From Sphingobacterium sp. ML3W (GTDB taxonomy: Bacteria > Bacteroidota > Bacteroidia > Sphingobacteriales > Sphingobacteriaceae): 64,000 bases of DNA. Made by a program: the position numbers and the translations under genes. The notes under the pieces were generated by a model. The model did no database searches. It worked only from the letters and a program-made list of their open reading frames with translations, and was not told the DNA's origin. The stretch lies in NCBI RefSeq assembly GCF_029542085.1, contig NZ_CP107036.1:1488001-1552000 (forward strand), written 5' to 3'. Below are positions 53,738 to 62,254 of this stretch, piece after piece (the first letter of the stretch is position 1; every line of letters starts with the position of its first letter).

Positions 53738-54227
53738 TGTTTTCCTCTCTTATTTTTAATCCGAATATCAGTAGGAAGTTTAATGCAAAAAAAATGGCCA
53801 CGCGCACATAATTTAAATTGCGCCATTGAGCTGCTTTTTCCTGTAAGTTTATATCAAGGGTATCACTATATGGTAATTGCTGGAATTCCGTGATAAGAGG
53901 CGCGAAATAGGTTAATGTCCATATCCGAACTGCAATATGCGCAACAAGAAGCGGTAACATTAATTTTCTACGATTCTTTATCCTCCAGTTAAAAATAAAC
54001 GCTGTAATAAATACCGTTTCATGAATTCCATGGATTATTATCCAAAACATTTTAAAATCCAATCCGTAAGGATTTTGAAAAAAGATGAATGAAGAAGGTG
54101 GGGCTGCTGTCCATGCAGGAACCATTATAGCAGTTTCCCATAACTGGGCTCCATTCATAATAAAGTAAGCACAGATTGAATAAAATAGCCATTGAGTAGC
54201 TTTCGGGTATTGGTATGTGTTTCTCAT
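53730..54227 (-). CDS. four-helix membrane protein linked to monooxygenase
   Basis: A 165-aa integral membrane protein with four predicted helices: QWLFYSICAYFIMNGAQLWE, FWIIIHGIHETVFITAFIF, LMLPLLVAHIAVRIWTLTYF and VAIFFALNFLLIFGL. A conserved-looking HGIHE sits in helix two. It is translationally coupled to the monooxygenase (8-base overlap). No family recognised beyond a general resemblance to small four-helix transport or quinone-type proteins. Confidence 0.65.
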   Translation of the reverse strand: MRNTYQYPKATQWLFYSICAYFIMNGAQLWETAIMVPAWTAAPPSSFIFFQNPYGLDFKMFWIIIHGIHETVFITAFIFNWRIKNRRKLMLPLLVAHIAVRIWTLTYFAPLITEFQQLPYSDTLDINLQEKAAQWRNLNYVRVAIFFALNFLLIFGLKIREENNG

Positions 54228-54271
54228 TTGTCTAAACTTCTTAAATTTATTTCTTACATTACCGCACTTGG

Positions 54272-54279
54272 CAAAAGTA
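54272..54279 (-). promoter_or_regulatory. -7 box of monooxygenase operon
   Basis: TACTTTTG on the minus strand fits TAnnTTTG, 45 bases before the first ATG at 54227. It sits in the 112-base divergent region shared with the AraC gene. Confidence 0.45.
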
Positions 54280-54339
54280 CCGCGCTATCAAAAAATACGC
54301 TGGCAAAAAAAGGAGTTAAACTGGTAAATTAGGGCGTAA

Positions 54340-55314
54340 ATGGGATTTGAATTGAAAAATGAAAAAAAGGCTTTTAAAATAGCCTTTGATGAAAATGATC
54401 TTGGTGATCATGGTTTTAAAGAAAATACTTTTAAAACGAATATTCCTTTTGGACAACTAACTGCTAAACAATGGCTTTTTGACGGTATTAAGATCTTATA
54501 TTCCGAAACTGATCTTGATAAACCGACCGAATTGGATTGGAAAGGAGATTCAGAGCTGGTAACCATGCATTTTAATTTGCAAGGAAGAACTTCAATAATA
54601 CAGGACGGAATGAGCAATACCTTTGAATTAAATGGTAATCAGCACAATTTATTCTATGGTACCAAGGCTAATGGTAAAATGAAATTTGATGGTTTGCAGA
54701 TGAAATCATTTATGATACAATTTCAAAAAAAATCTTTTTTAACAGTATCAAAAGATGGAAACGAATCCCTAAAGCAGTTTGCTGATAAAATAGTTTCGGG
54801 AACTCCGGTTGCTTTTTCAAGTTCTAGTCTAAATATTGACCTGCCAATACAAACCTGTATCCATTCGATTTTGAGTTGTGATTATTCCGGTGGATTAAAG
54901 AGACTGTTTCTTCTTTCGAAAACTATTGAGCTACTTGTTTTGCAAGCAGAGTCTTTAAATAATCTGCAATCTTCAAAATCAATATACATAAAACATGATT
55001 ATGATAAAGAGCGAATTGTATACGCCCGTGACTATCTGGTTAAAAATATCGGATCACCCCCAACCTTAATAGAACTGGCAAGAATAGCTGGGGTGAACGA
55101 ATACAAACTAAAACGCGGGTTTAAGGAAATATTTAATCAAACTGCTTTCTCCTATTTAGCTGACCTACGTTTGGATCTGGCAAAAAATGACCTATTGGAG
55201 GGCAAAAAGCAAGCCACTGAAATAGCGTTTGAATTGGGATACTGTTCCTTACAGCACTTCAGTAAGGCTTTCAAGAAAAAGTTTGGCATGGCGCCAAGTA
55301 AAGTCAGACGTTAA
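54340..55314 (+). CDS. AraC-family transcriptional regulator
   Basis: A 324-aa regulator. The N-terminal half (about 210 residues) carries ELDWKGDSELVTMHFNLQGR and a TKANGKMKFDGLQMKSFMIQ piece, typical of Bacteroidota cupin-like sensors; the C-terminal domain has LIELARIAGVNEYKLKRGFK and ATEIAFELGYCSLQHFSKAF with FGMAPSKVRR at the end. Divergent from the monooxygenase and membrane genes, so it most likely controls them. Start ATG at 54340. Confidence 0.9.
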   Translation: MGFELKNEKKAFKIAFDENDLGDHGFKENTFKTNIPFGQLTAKQWLFDGIKILYSETDLDKPTELDWKGDSELVTMHFNLQGRTSIIQDGMSNTFELNGNQHNLFYGTKANGKMKFDGLQMKSFMIQFQKKSFLTVSKDGNESLKQFADKIVSGTPVAFSSSSLNIDLPIQTCIHSILSCDYSGGLKRLFLLSKTIELLVLQAESLNNLQSSKSIYIKHDYDKERIVYARDYLVKNIGSPPTLIELARIAGVNEYKLKRGFKEIFNQTAFSYLADLRLDLAKNDLLEGKKQATEIAFELGYCSLQHFSKAFKKKFGMAPSKVRR

Positions 55315-55639
55315 TGTAAGGTAACCTCCAAAAATGCAAACAGCACATAGTCCCTTCCCTAAAGCACCTATCCTATTCTTAGAGAAATCCAGAGCAACTT
55401 GGTATCAAATAACTGATTAACATATTAAATTAGATTTTTTATATCTTTGTATCTTATGCAAAGACAACTATTCACATATTATAGTTTGACGATTGGAATG
55501 ATTGCCTAATTCCGGGTGTCTTGTTTCTAAATCATCGGTTTGGTAGTTTACGTATTACCAAAGACGATTGGCATGGAACAAGCCATTCGGATGACAGAGA
55601 ATTAAGCAATTTTATTTCATCATTTTAAATTAATAAGAA
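55315..55639 (+). promoter_or_regulatory. upstream region of rsgA with -7 box at 55442-55449
   Basis: TATCTTTG at 55442-55449 matches the -7 consensus. It would give a leader of about 185 bases before the GTG start of rsgA, containing only a 17-codon frame. No clear hairpin or riboswitch was recognised. Confidence 0.45.
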
Positions 55640-56692
55640 GTGAATAACTTATCGTTATATGGTTGGAACGATACGCTGTTGCAACTCAAACAAACTTCGC
55701 AATATAAACATCTTTTTCATGGTCGTGTTGCTGCGGTGAACAAAACCAATTATGAGGTCATTGCCGAGAGTGGTCGGCTGTTGTGCGAACTGGCAGGTAA
55801 TATGCTTTATGGCCGGTCATCGTTTGAACTTCCGTGTACCGGTGACTGGATTATTTTTCAACCTTTTGAAGATAACAAAGGAATAATCGTTGATGTTTTA
55901 CCACGCAACCATACGTTATACCGAAGGAAGAGTGGTTCGCAGACTGACAGGCAAGCTATAGCATCCCATGTTGACAAGGCATTTATTGTACAAAGTCTTG
56001 ATGCCAATTTCAGCGTTCGCCGAATGGAACGATTTATGGTTCAAATCGTGGAAGAAAACATTCATCCGATATTGATCCTCACTAAATCGGATTTGGAGTT
56101 CAATCGCCATAAAGTAGAGGAATCGCTGAAACATATAGAACGTCAAATGCCAATACTTTTCACAAGCATTCTTTCTCCTGAATCAATACTTCCAGTGCGA
56201 AAATTTATCAAGCAGGGAGAATCGATTGTATTTGTGGGGTCATCTGGAGTTGGAAAAAGTTCTTTGATCAATGCACTGTGTGAACTGACAATATTTTCCA
56301 CATCTGAGATAAGCAAATCATCAGGTAAAGGAAGACATACCTCGACTCGAAGAGAAATGATATTGATGAAGGATAGTGGTGTTTTAATAGATACGCCCGG
56401 TGTTAGAGAATTTGGTTTAGCCTCAGACAATTCTGAAACATTATCAGATATATTCGAGCTTGCTGATTTTGCAGCATCCTGTCGTTTTGAAAATTGTAAA
56501 CATGTTAATGAGCCTGGCTGTGCTGTTGTAGAAGCTGTAAACAACGGTCTTTTGGAACTTGAGATATACAATAGTTACCTCAAGCTGCGGAAAGAATCCT
56601 GGTATTTTTCTACCTCGGAGTATGAAAAACGTAAAAGGGATAAATCTTTCGCTAAAATTTCAGAAGAGGCCAAGAGATTAAAAAAGCGTTAA
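55640..56692 (+). CDS. rsgA: ribosome small-subunit GTPase RsgA
   Basis: Circularly permuted GTPase that checks and matures the 30S subunit. An OB-fold (residues 20-90) is followed by the permuted G motifs: G4 LILTKSDLEF, G1 FVGSSGVGKSSLINALC, G3 IDTPGVREFGL, then the zinc knuckle CRFENCKHVNEPGC. The 350-aa length exceeds the usual 300-310. The start is GTG at 55640. In this accessory setting it may be a second copy beside the housekeeping gene. A strong terminator follows. Confidence 0.93.
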   Translation: MNNLSLYGWNDTLLQLKQTSQYKHLFHGRVAAVNKTNYEVIAESGRLLCELAGNMLYGRSSFELPCTGDWIIFQPFEDNKGIIVDVLPRNHTLYRRKSGSQTDRQAIASHVDKAFIVQSLDANFSVRRMERFMVQIVEENIHPILILTKSDLEFNRHKVEESLKHIERQMPILFTSILSPESILPVRKFIKQGESIVFVGSSGVGKSSLINALCELTIFSTSEISKSSGKGRHTSTRREMILMKDSGVLIDTPGVREFGLASDNSETLSDIFELADFAASCRFENCKHVNEPGCAVVEAVNNGLLELEIYNSYLKLRKESWYFSTSEYEKRKRDKSFAKISEEAKRLKKR

Positions 56693-56702
56693 CCATTTAC
56701 AC

Positions 56703-56740
56703 AATACAGGCGTTCCTCTCAATAGTTGAACGCCTGTATT
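56703..56740 (+). terminator. intrinsic terminator after rsgA
   Basis: Perfect 13-bp stem (56703-56715 with 56728-56740), 12-nt loop, 11 bases after the rsgA stop. It can also act on the converging minus-strand fragment. Confidence 0.8.
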
Positions 56741-56747
56741 ATGCAGT

Positions 56748-56975
56748 CTATTTATCATAGCGCTGAATAAAAAGATGGGGTTTTACTACGGGACCGTCTT
56801 TCCCTAAACGGCAGCCCGCACCATGAAACTGGTAATTGAATCCACCAATATGTCCCGAACGATTCCGGTTGCTCCTTTGTTCAAATTCATCCATATTTGG
56901 AGAGAACTGATATCTGAAGTCATCTATGAAAGCGACATAATCGTTCAATACTTTCCTTATAACTAGATTAATCAT
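56748..56975 (-). pseudogene. DUF6896-like C-terminal fragment (repeat copy 2)
   Basis: A 75-codon frame with FIDDFRYQFSPNMDEFEQRS, then HIGGFNYQFHGAGCRLGKDG. The FHGxGC pattern recalls the DUF6896 family of immunity-like proteins, from memory only. The segment matches the relic at 37102-37300 along its whole length, so it is probably a moved fragment and not a full gene. An intact version may exist elsewhere in the genome. Confidence 0.5.
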
Positions 56976-56996
56976 GTTGTTTCAAGATACAAAATA
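56793..56996. repeat. 200-bp dispersed repeat, copy 2
   Basis: Counterpart of 37102-37300; starts ACCGTCTTTC and extends about 20 bases past the first ATG of the minus-strand frame. See copy 1 for the comparison. Confidence 0.7.
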
Positions 56997-57419
56997 GTCA
57001 TGAAAATTATAGCTACGGAGTTATATATTTTGTCTATTTAAAACCTCTTTTGTAAATTAAGCAGTTAGTTAGCCAAATCCCATACAAAGTTAAGAGATGG
57101 CCTTTAAAATGAGTTGTTATTCTTGACTTCAAGATAGACGAAATTTATTTTTTATGAGATGGAAATGATTATTTATTGTGGAATACAGGCGAGCGTGCTG
57201 TGGTTTTCTGATTTCAACAACGCAGCTTCTTCTTTTGAAGGTGTTATTTTGTTGCATGCGACAAAACATAGCCATATAAATGGCAAAATAAATAATTTCA
57301 TAGTTGATCTATAAGTGGTTAATTGTTAGGTTAAGATAGGAATCCTAGCGAAAAATTGACACCAACTGATCAATTATTGAACAAAAGTGTAACACTTTAA
57401 ACTTTAATAGTGATATTAT

Positions 57420-57501
57420 TGACCTCCCCCCAAAAAACTGGGGTATTTAAAAAGAGAAAATTCGGTGATGAATTACTAATTTTAAAAAGGAGGAAAAAAG
57501 C
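57420..57501 (+). repeat. 80-bp dispersed repeat, copy C
   Basis: TGACCTCCCCCC start, AACTGGGGTATT, the shared GAATTACTAATTTTAAAAAGG core and GAGGAAAAAAGCGGATGAAAG at its end. Compared with copy A, the small stem CTCC/GGAG becomes CCCC/GGGG, a paired change. The surrounding 56976-57667 region holds no supported gene; a 64-codon frame running through this repeat is rejected. Confidence 0.75.
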
Positions 57502-57667
57502 GGATGAAAGTTTAAGTATGTCCGGAGCAGATGAGCTTGCTGTTCCTAAAAAATTACAGGAATTCATAAAAGTTGCTACAGGATTTTTCCAGGTTACCGA
57601 CTAAACTATTCAATCTTTTAATAAAAAAAAGAACATCCGCATGTGAGCAGATGAGTTTTTTAATCTT

Positions 57668-57796
57668 ATGACAATGAAATATTATGTAAGCCCTTTAAAT
57701 GCTAAAACCGTTGCAGATGATATTTGTGTAGACAATGAATTGGAAGTATTGCTAAGAGAACATAATTTCATTGATTTCAATTCTGATAGCTTTTGA
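57668..57796 (+). CDS. short protein or gene fragment (42 aa)
   Basis: ATG 57668 to TGA 57796. The sequence (KYYVSPLNAKTVADDICVDN, then ELEVLLREHNFIDFN) has ordinary protein composition and looks like the start of a larger gene cut short. The following 90 bases continue with coding-like but frame-shifted sequence. No family recognised. Confidence 0.3.
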   Translation: MTMKYYVSPLNAKTVADDICVDNELEVLLREHNFIDFNSDSF

Positions 57797-57884
57797 AGGT
57801 AATGACCTGGATGAAAAAGATACTTCCTGTTCGAAAACAATAGAGTACATTGTAAAATTGGCTCAGTTTTCCAACCGGGTTATA

Positions 57885-58232
57885 TCAGACTTTGTTATCA
57901 CGAATGAATTCTTCATACATATCTAGGTAATCTGGAGCTTTCAAATTTTCCAACAATCTTTTCTTAACACTATCCTTATTAATATAATATTTATCAACAT
58001 ACCCTATGCGATTCTTGTAGTTTAAAATTGCCTGGCTATGGAATTCGGCAAACAACACTCAAGTCATGAGTGACATCCATTCATCTAGATCATTGGTCTT
58101 CTGTTCGACAGTACCCCATACAAATGATAAATTCTTGAAAAGCACGCCATTCTCGATGAATTGACCATCTTCGATAAATATCTCGCCTGGCCAAAAACTC
58201 ATAGCTCTATCATATAAAATCTCAAAATCCAT
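57885..58232 (-). pseudogene. hypothetical gene interrupted by one in-frame TGA
   Basis: ATG at 58232 opens a 115-codon frame that is intact except for a single TGA at 58059-58061. Before it: FWPGEIFIEDGQFIENGVLF and WMSLMT; after it: LFAEFHSQAILNYKNRIGYV and APDYLDMYEEFIRDNKV. Both halves have protein-like composition in the same frame. The product (about 115 aa, acidic, aromatic-rich) looks like an immunity-type protein. The stop may be a recent nonsense mutation. Confidence 0.55.
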
Positions 58233-58491
58233 ATCTAATTTACAATTCTATAGTAGGACACCAAATTATAAAAAATGAATGGAATATTAGGTTACAATCA
58301 AATACCTAAGTTATTCATAATCGTCGAAATTCATGCTGAATGAAGGAATATCCAATAAATGGTATTCGCGATGTTCATTTTCAAACAGATGTATATGTAT
58401 CACATCTGTATATTTTTTTTTGATAGTTCATTTATTTTACTTTATTTAATAAAAAATAATCCACAAATGAACCATATAAATCTATCATATT

Positions 58492-59031
58492 ATGAAAAGA
58501 CAAAAATTTATCTCGACAATATTGCTGGGAATTCCTTTACTTTCCTCAGCTCACGTTTTGAAGCTTCGAAGCAAAAAAAATATCGGCAAATCATATAAAA
58601 ATGGTTTTGTAGTTCGGGAAGATGAGAGTCGTTATCACGGTATACAGACGAAGCCTGAAAATGCCTTTCTGCGTTGTAAGCTGTCTTCGGCAGATACTAA
58701 CGAGGCATTGTTCATCCAAACTTCCACGCCAAAAGTATTTGAGCGTAAAGGTGGTCCCCCACCACATATCCACACATACGAAGATGAAATAATTTACATT
58801 GTGTCAGGCGAATTTATTGTACATATAGATGGGGAGGACTTTTCATTAAAGTCGGGTGATACTGCTTTTATTCCAAGAGGTACTTTACATACCGTTACCA
58901 ATCCCATTGAAAATAATCCTGGTACTTTGATAACCATATTTCAACCTGCCCCCAAAAAGATTGAGGACTTTTTTGGTTACATCAGTGAAAAGGGAGAAAT
59001 CCCAAAAGATATAATTCCCAATGGATGGTAA
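58492..59031 (+). CDS. exported cupin-domain protein
   Basis: A 179-aa protein with an N-terminal export signal (FISTILLGIPLLSSAHVL) and a single cupin domain. Cupin motif 1 is visible as PPPHIHTYEDEIIYIVSGEF (metal ligands His, His, Glu) and motif 2 as FIPRGTLHTVTN. Enzymatic role (dioxygenase, isomerase or storage) cannot be told. It is followed by a short relic of a lipoprotein gene and then by the S41 peptidase on the same strand. Confidence 0.85.
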   Translation: MKRQKFISTILLGIPLLSSAHVLKLRSKKNIGKSYKNGFVVREDESRYHGIQTKPENAFLRCKLSSADTNEALFIQTSTPKVFERKGGPPPHIHTYEDEIIYIVSGEFIVHIDGEDFSLKSGDTAFIPRGTLHTVTNPIENNPGTLITIFQPAPKKIEDFFGYISEKGEIPKDIIPNGW

Positions 59032-59095
59032 AGATTAACAACCGGTTTTGTAAGTACGAGGCAAATATCAATAAAACGCAAAGAAATTAAATAGG

Positions 59096-59182
59096 ATGAA
59101 TACAATACCATTCTTTATGCTTCTGACTGCATTCACCGGATATAATGGTTGTAGGGCGAAAGTTCAAACTTCTAATGAGTAA
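59096..59182 (+). CDS. very short lipoprotein-like ORF (28 aa), possibly a fragment
   Basis: ATG 59096 to TAA 59182 encodes a hydrophobic start and a lipobox-like GYNGC, then stops. It may be the remaining signal peptide of a lost lipoprotein gene. Low confidence. Confidence 0.25.
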   Translation: MNTIPFFMLLTAFTGYNGCRAKVQTSNE

Positions 59183-59291
59183 GAGATCATTTACAGAATA
59201 TAAATAGGCTTTTCAATCAGAATCAGAGGTTCGAAGAACTTGCCATATTTTATATAACTGAAAAATATTATTTATTTAAAAAGAACCATGT

Positions 59292-61418
59292 ATGAGATTA
59301 GCACTTGCATTCGTGTTTATATTTATGTATACGATAAATTTTGCTCAAGAAATTGTATATTCTTCAAATTGGGTAACTGGTATAAAACATCAGGTAATCC
59401 CTAAAAAACGCAGTCTAGTCTTAAACAATGGAAATATACAGGATAGCGTCATGTATTCGAAATATTACAAATTGAGAAAAGTAGACAAAGGCCAACTGAC
59501 GCTGGATATAATGTTAAAAAAAGTGCGTCCTCTGTCTGTAACCCCAGTACGATTTAATATTGCTGTTATTGGAGGGAATAAAAGTTATAATTCGCTTTAC
59601 TATTACAGCTCCATACCGCCTAATAAAATTTCTACGAAGATATACATCCCATTTGATTTGGAGACCGATTCCATAGCAGTCTATTTTACTGCTGCTGGAA
59701 ACTTTAGTTTTTCAAAGATCGAAGTCAATGCAGAGATACAGCAAGGAAAAACATTAGAAAAATGGGAAGATAAATTTTTAGCAAAGGTGAAAGACAGAGA
59801 GATGGTATCTAACTTGGCAGAGTTGGCCCAAACCTGGGGTGCTATTAAATATAATGACCCATCAATTTCAGACAAAGATATCGATTGGGATGAGATCCTA
59901 TTTGATCGACTGTACAATATATTTGATGATATAGAAACACCTAAGCAGAGTATAGATATCTTGTTGAGTTATGCTTCTTCGGAAACCAACCGGGATTCCA
60001 CGGCTCTAAAATCAGACAGTCTTATATGGGACAATCTTGACAACTCGTGGATCAAGAAGGCTTCATTGCTTACTTCCGTACAAAAAGAAAGGTTACAAGC
60101 TATAGTGGACAATCCTCCTGCTTTTAAGAACAAATATATAGACCGATCTGATAATCTCGTCTATACAAAGCTCAGAGAGAAAACATTGCACAAAAATGTA
60201 TTACCCAATGTATACGAACGCCTTGTAAACCTATTCAGATACTGTAATGTAATAAAGTATCTGTATCCGTACAAGTATACGCTGTCGGGGCAATTTGATA
60301 GCGGATCCATTTTAGAAGAACTGATACCACAATTTGTCAGGGCAACGAAGACGTTGGAATACAACAACTGTCTGCTAGCATTGAATGCATCTATTAAAGA
60401 TGGGCATAGTGCGATACCAACATTGCCAATAGAATTTGTGCACAGTATATATGGGAACTTCGCGATAGGCCTACCCATGCATATTAAAAAATTCAAACAA
60501 GATTTTATTGTGACAACTATTGATAGCTCTTTCTCAAAGAAAACTGGGATAGAAGTAGGAAGCCCCATACGTAAAATAAATGGAGTACCGGTAAACGATT
60601 TATACAAAAAGATATCGTACTATATAGGGAGCCCCAGGCCAGAAGTACATGAGTACCTTGTCAATAGTCAAAGACTATTGAGTTTTGTCCCCATATCGGA
60701 CTCCATCGATATCGTCTATGCCACGGATAAAATCGAAAAAAACATCAAGATAAAAGGAGATATCAGTCTTTCTCGACTCTTTAGTAAACTTAAAGACAAC
60801 AATACAACCCTTCAAAAGTCTATTGAACATCATGGAATTTACAATATCGATGATAGTGTTACATATCTGAATCCAGCACATATTGACACATCAGCCGCTG
60901 TCAATGCATTGATTAGTCAAAGTGAAAAAATAATATTGGATCTACGAAATTATCCAAACGGTAAATTTGACGTACAATCGTTGCTCCCATCTAATGTGGT
61001 CATCGCAAAAACGCAAAAGCTCTCTCATTATCCTCAACGTCTAATTGAGTCTGATATCACCACAACGGATGGGAGCAATCACCGTCCCAACAGAAAGATC
61101 GTGGCGTTGATTTCGGAGGCATCAAGAAGTAATCCAGAATTTCTAGCTATGGCATTGAGAGCTGCTCAGAGAGCAGATGATATCACAATAATAGGACGGA
61201 ATTCGATGGGGGCAGATGGTAACGTTGTGAAAATCCCATTAATAGGGAGCCCTACGTTTAGCTTATGGTACACTGGAATTCGAATACTTTACCCAGATCA
61301 TGGAGAAACCCAAGGTATCGGAATTAAACCTGACGTCTATGTTCCACTTACCGAAGAGGAAGTGACCAAGGGAGTAGATAACATACTTAATAACGCTATT
61401 GATATTATCAGGAAGTGA
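59292..61418 (+). CDS. S41-family peptidase with PDZ domain, exported
   Basis: A 708-aa secreted protein (signal peptide ALAFVFIFMYTINFA). A beta-rich N-terminal domain (to about 170) and a helical region precede a PDZ-like part (TGIEVGSPIRKINGVPVNDL, near 420), then the S41 core: KIILDLRNYPNG, ALISEASRSNPEFLAMALRA with the probable nucleophile Ser, and NSMGADGNVVKIPL. The canonical Lys of CtpA-type enzymes is replaced at the G-x-x-x-GADG site, as in many Bacteroidota tricorn-like S41 proteins. The C-terminal GETQGIGIKPDVYVP completes the family pattern. Likely acts in the periplasm or outside. Confidence 0.85.
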   Translation: MRLALAFVFIFMYTINFAQEIVYSSNWVTGIKHQVIPKKRSLVLNNGNIQDSVMYSKYYKLRKVDKGQLTLDIMLKKVRPLSVTPVRFNIAVIGGNKSYNSLYYYSSIPPNKISTKIYIPFDLETDSIAVYFTAAGNFSFSKIEVNAEIQQGKTLEKWEDKFLAKVKDREMVSNLAELAQTWGAIKYNDPSISDKDIDWDEILFDRLYNIFDDIETPKQSIDILLSYASSETNRDSTALKSDSLIWDNLDNSWIKKASLLTSVQKERLQAIVDNPPAFKNKYIDRSDNLVYTKLREKTLHKNVLPNVYERLVNLFRYCNVIKYLYPYKYTLSGQFDSGSILEELIPQFVRATKTLEYNNCLLALNASIKDGHSAIPTLPIEFVHSIYGNFAIGLPMHIKKFKQDFIVTTIDSSFSKKTGIEVGSPIRKINGVPVNDLYKKISYYIGSPRPEVHEYLVNSQRLLSFVPISDSIDIVYATDKIEKNIKIKGDISLSRLFSKLKDNNTTLQKSIEHHGIYNIDDSVTYLNPAHIDTSAAVNALISQSEKIILDLRNYPNGKFDVQSLLPSNVVIAKTQKLSHYPQRLIESDITTTDGSNHRPNRKIVALISEASRSNPEFLAMALRAAQRADDITIIGRNSMGADGNVVKIPLIGSPTFSLWYTGIRILYPDHGETQGIGIKPDVYVPLTEEEVTKGVDNILNNAIDIIRK

Positions 61419-61543
61419 AAAACATCAGTACTTTTAATTTTATCATTTATGTAATGGATTTGGCTGTAATGAAGATAAAATTTGTAGCATCGAAAAAGCA
61501 TAAGTGGATTAATAGTTCCAAATAGTTATATTTGATACAGGCC

Positions 61544-61625
61544 TTATATCGTTGTGGACGGAGCCTTCGATTTAAAAAATTTCGTGCAATAAGTATCAGC
61601 TCCCCTATTAAATAACCGAAACCAT
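61544..61625 (-). repeat. 82-bp dispersed gene-tail repeat, copy 2
   Basis: Counterpart of 41491-41575. On the minus strand it keeps an open tail with FNRGADTYC and FFKSKAPSTTI before the stop. No upstream gene body is attached. Confidence 0.65.
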
Positions 61626-61676
61626 ATTATCCTAGCATTTTCCAAAACCTTGTTATCAGAAGTTTAAATTTGTTTT

Positions 61677-61925
61677 TTACGGTTTCTTTGTTTTGGAAGA
61701 TTGAAATCCACTTAGGATAATTGAAATTAATATAAGTATAATTCCAATTGCTAACAATGGTATCCAAAATATGAAGCAAAATTCTGATAATTTTATAATG
61801 AATTTGCTATAATCACCTCTCGAAACAAACATTCCAGCACCAAATACAAAGATTAGAATTGACGAAAGACATAATGTTATCCCAATGAAGAATAATTTTC
61901 TATGATTTGACATCCTATTTTTCAT
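61677..61925 (-). CDS. small two-helix membrane protein
   Basis: An 82-aa protein with two clear hydrophobic helices (LFFIGITLCLSSILIFVFGA and FIFWIPLLAIGIILILISII) and a basic end (KTKKP). No family is recognised. Two ATGs close together (61925 and 61913) are possible starts. Downstream lies the tail repeat. Confidence 0.55.
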   Translation of the reverse strand: MKNRMSNHRKLFFIGITLCLSSILIFVFGAGMFVSRGDYSKFIIKLSEFCFIFWIPLLAIGIILILISIILSGFQSSKTKKP

Positions 61926-62254
61926 TTTAGTGTTTTCATGTTCATAAGTTCCTCAACTTGTTCTTACGATCATTATATTTGGAAATCTCCCTTCCTTCGA
62001 TAGGATTGGCTGTGGTTAATAGCATGGTATTCTACTTTCAATCGGGCAAGGTTAATACCCAAGCCTAATATACATTATTTGTTTTGAATTAATATGTTTG
62101 TCAATATTAACTAGCTAGATTATTACACACTTTGTAAGGCTAGGCTAGTGGTTTATAAAGTTTGTTGCTTAAGGAAAACCGTATAAGCATATTGATATCA
62201 ACAATAACCCCACCTACTTATCTCTAGCCCAGCTATGAGAGGTAGGTTCCTCCC
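61926..62254. other. intergenic region, no gene seen
   Basis: About 329 AT-rich bases between the small membrane gene and the HD fragment. Nothing structured recognised, apart from the last 20 bases, which resemble the sequence just after the other HD gene. Confidence 0.35.

Noticed and set aside
57410..57604. 64-codon plus-strand frame
   Set aside because: Runs through repeat copy C, which has no coding conservation among copies; only its last 28 residues might be a gene relic.
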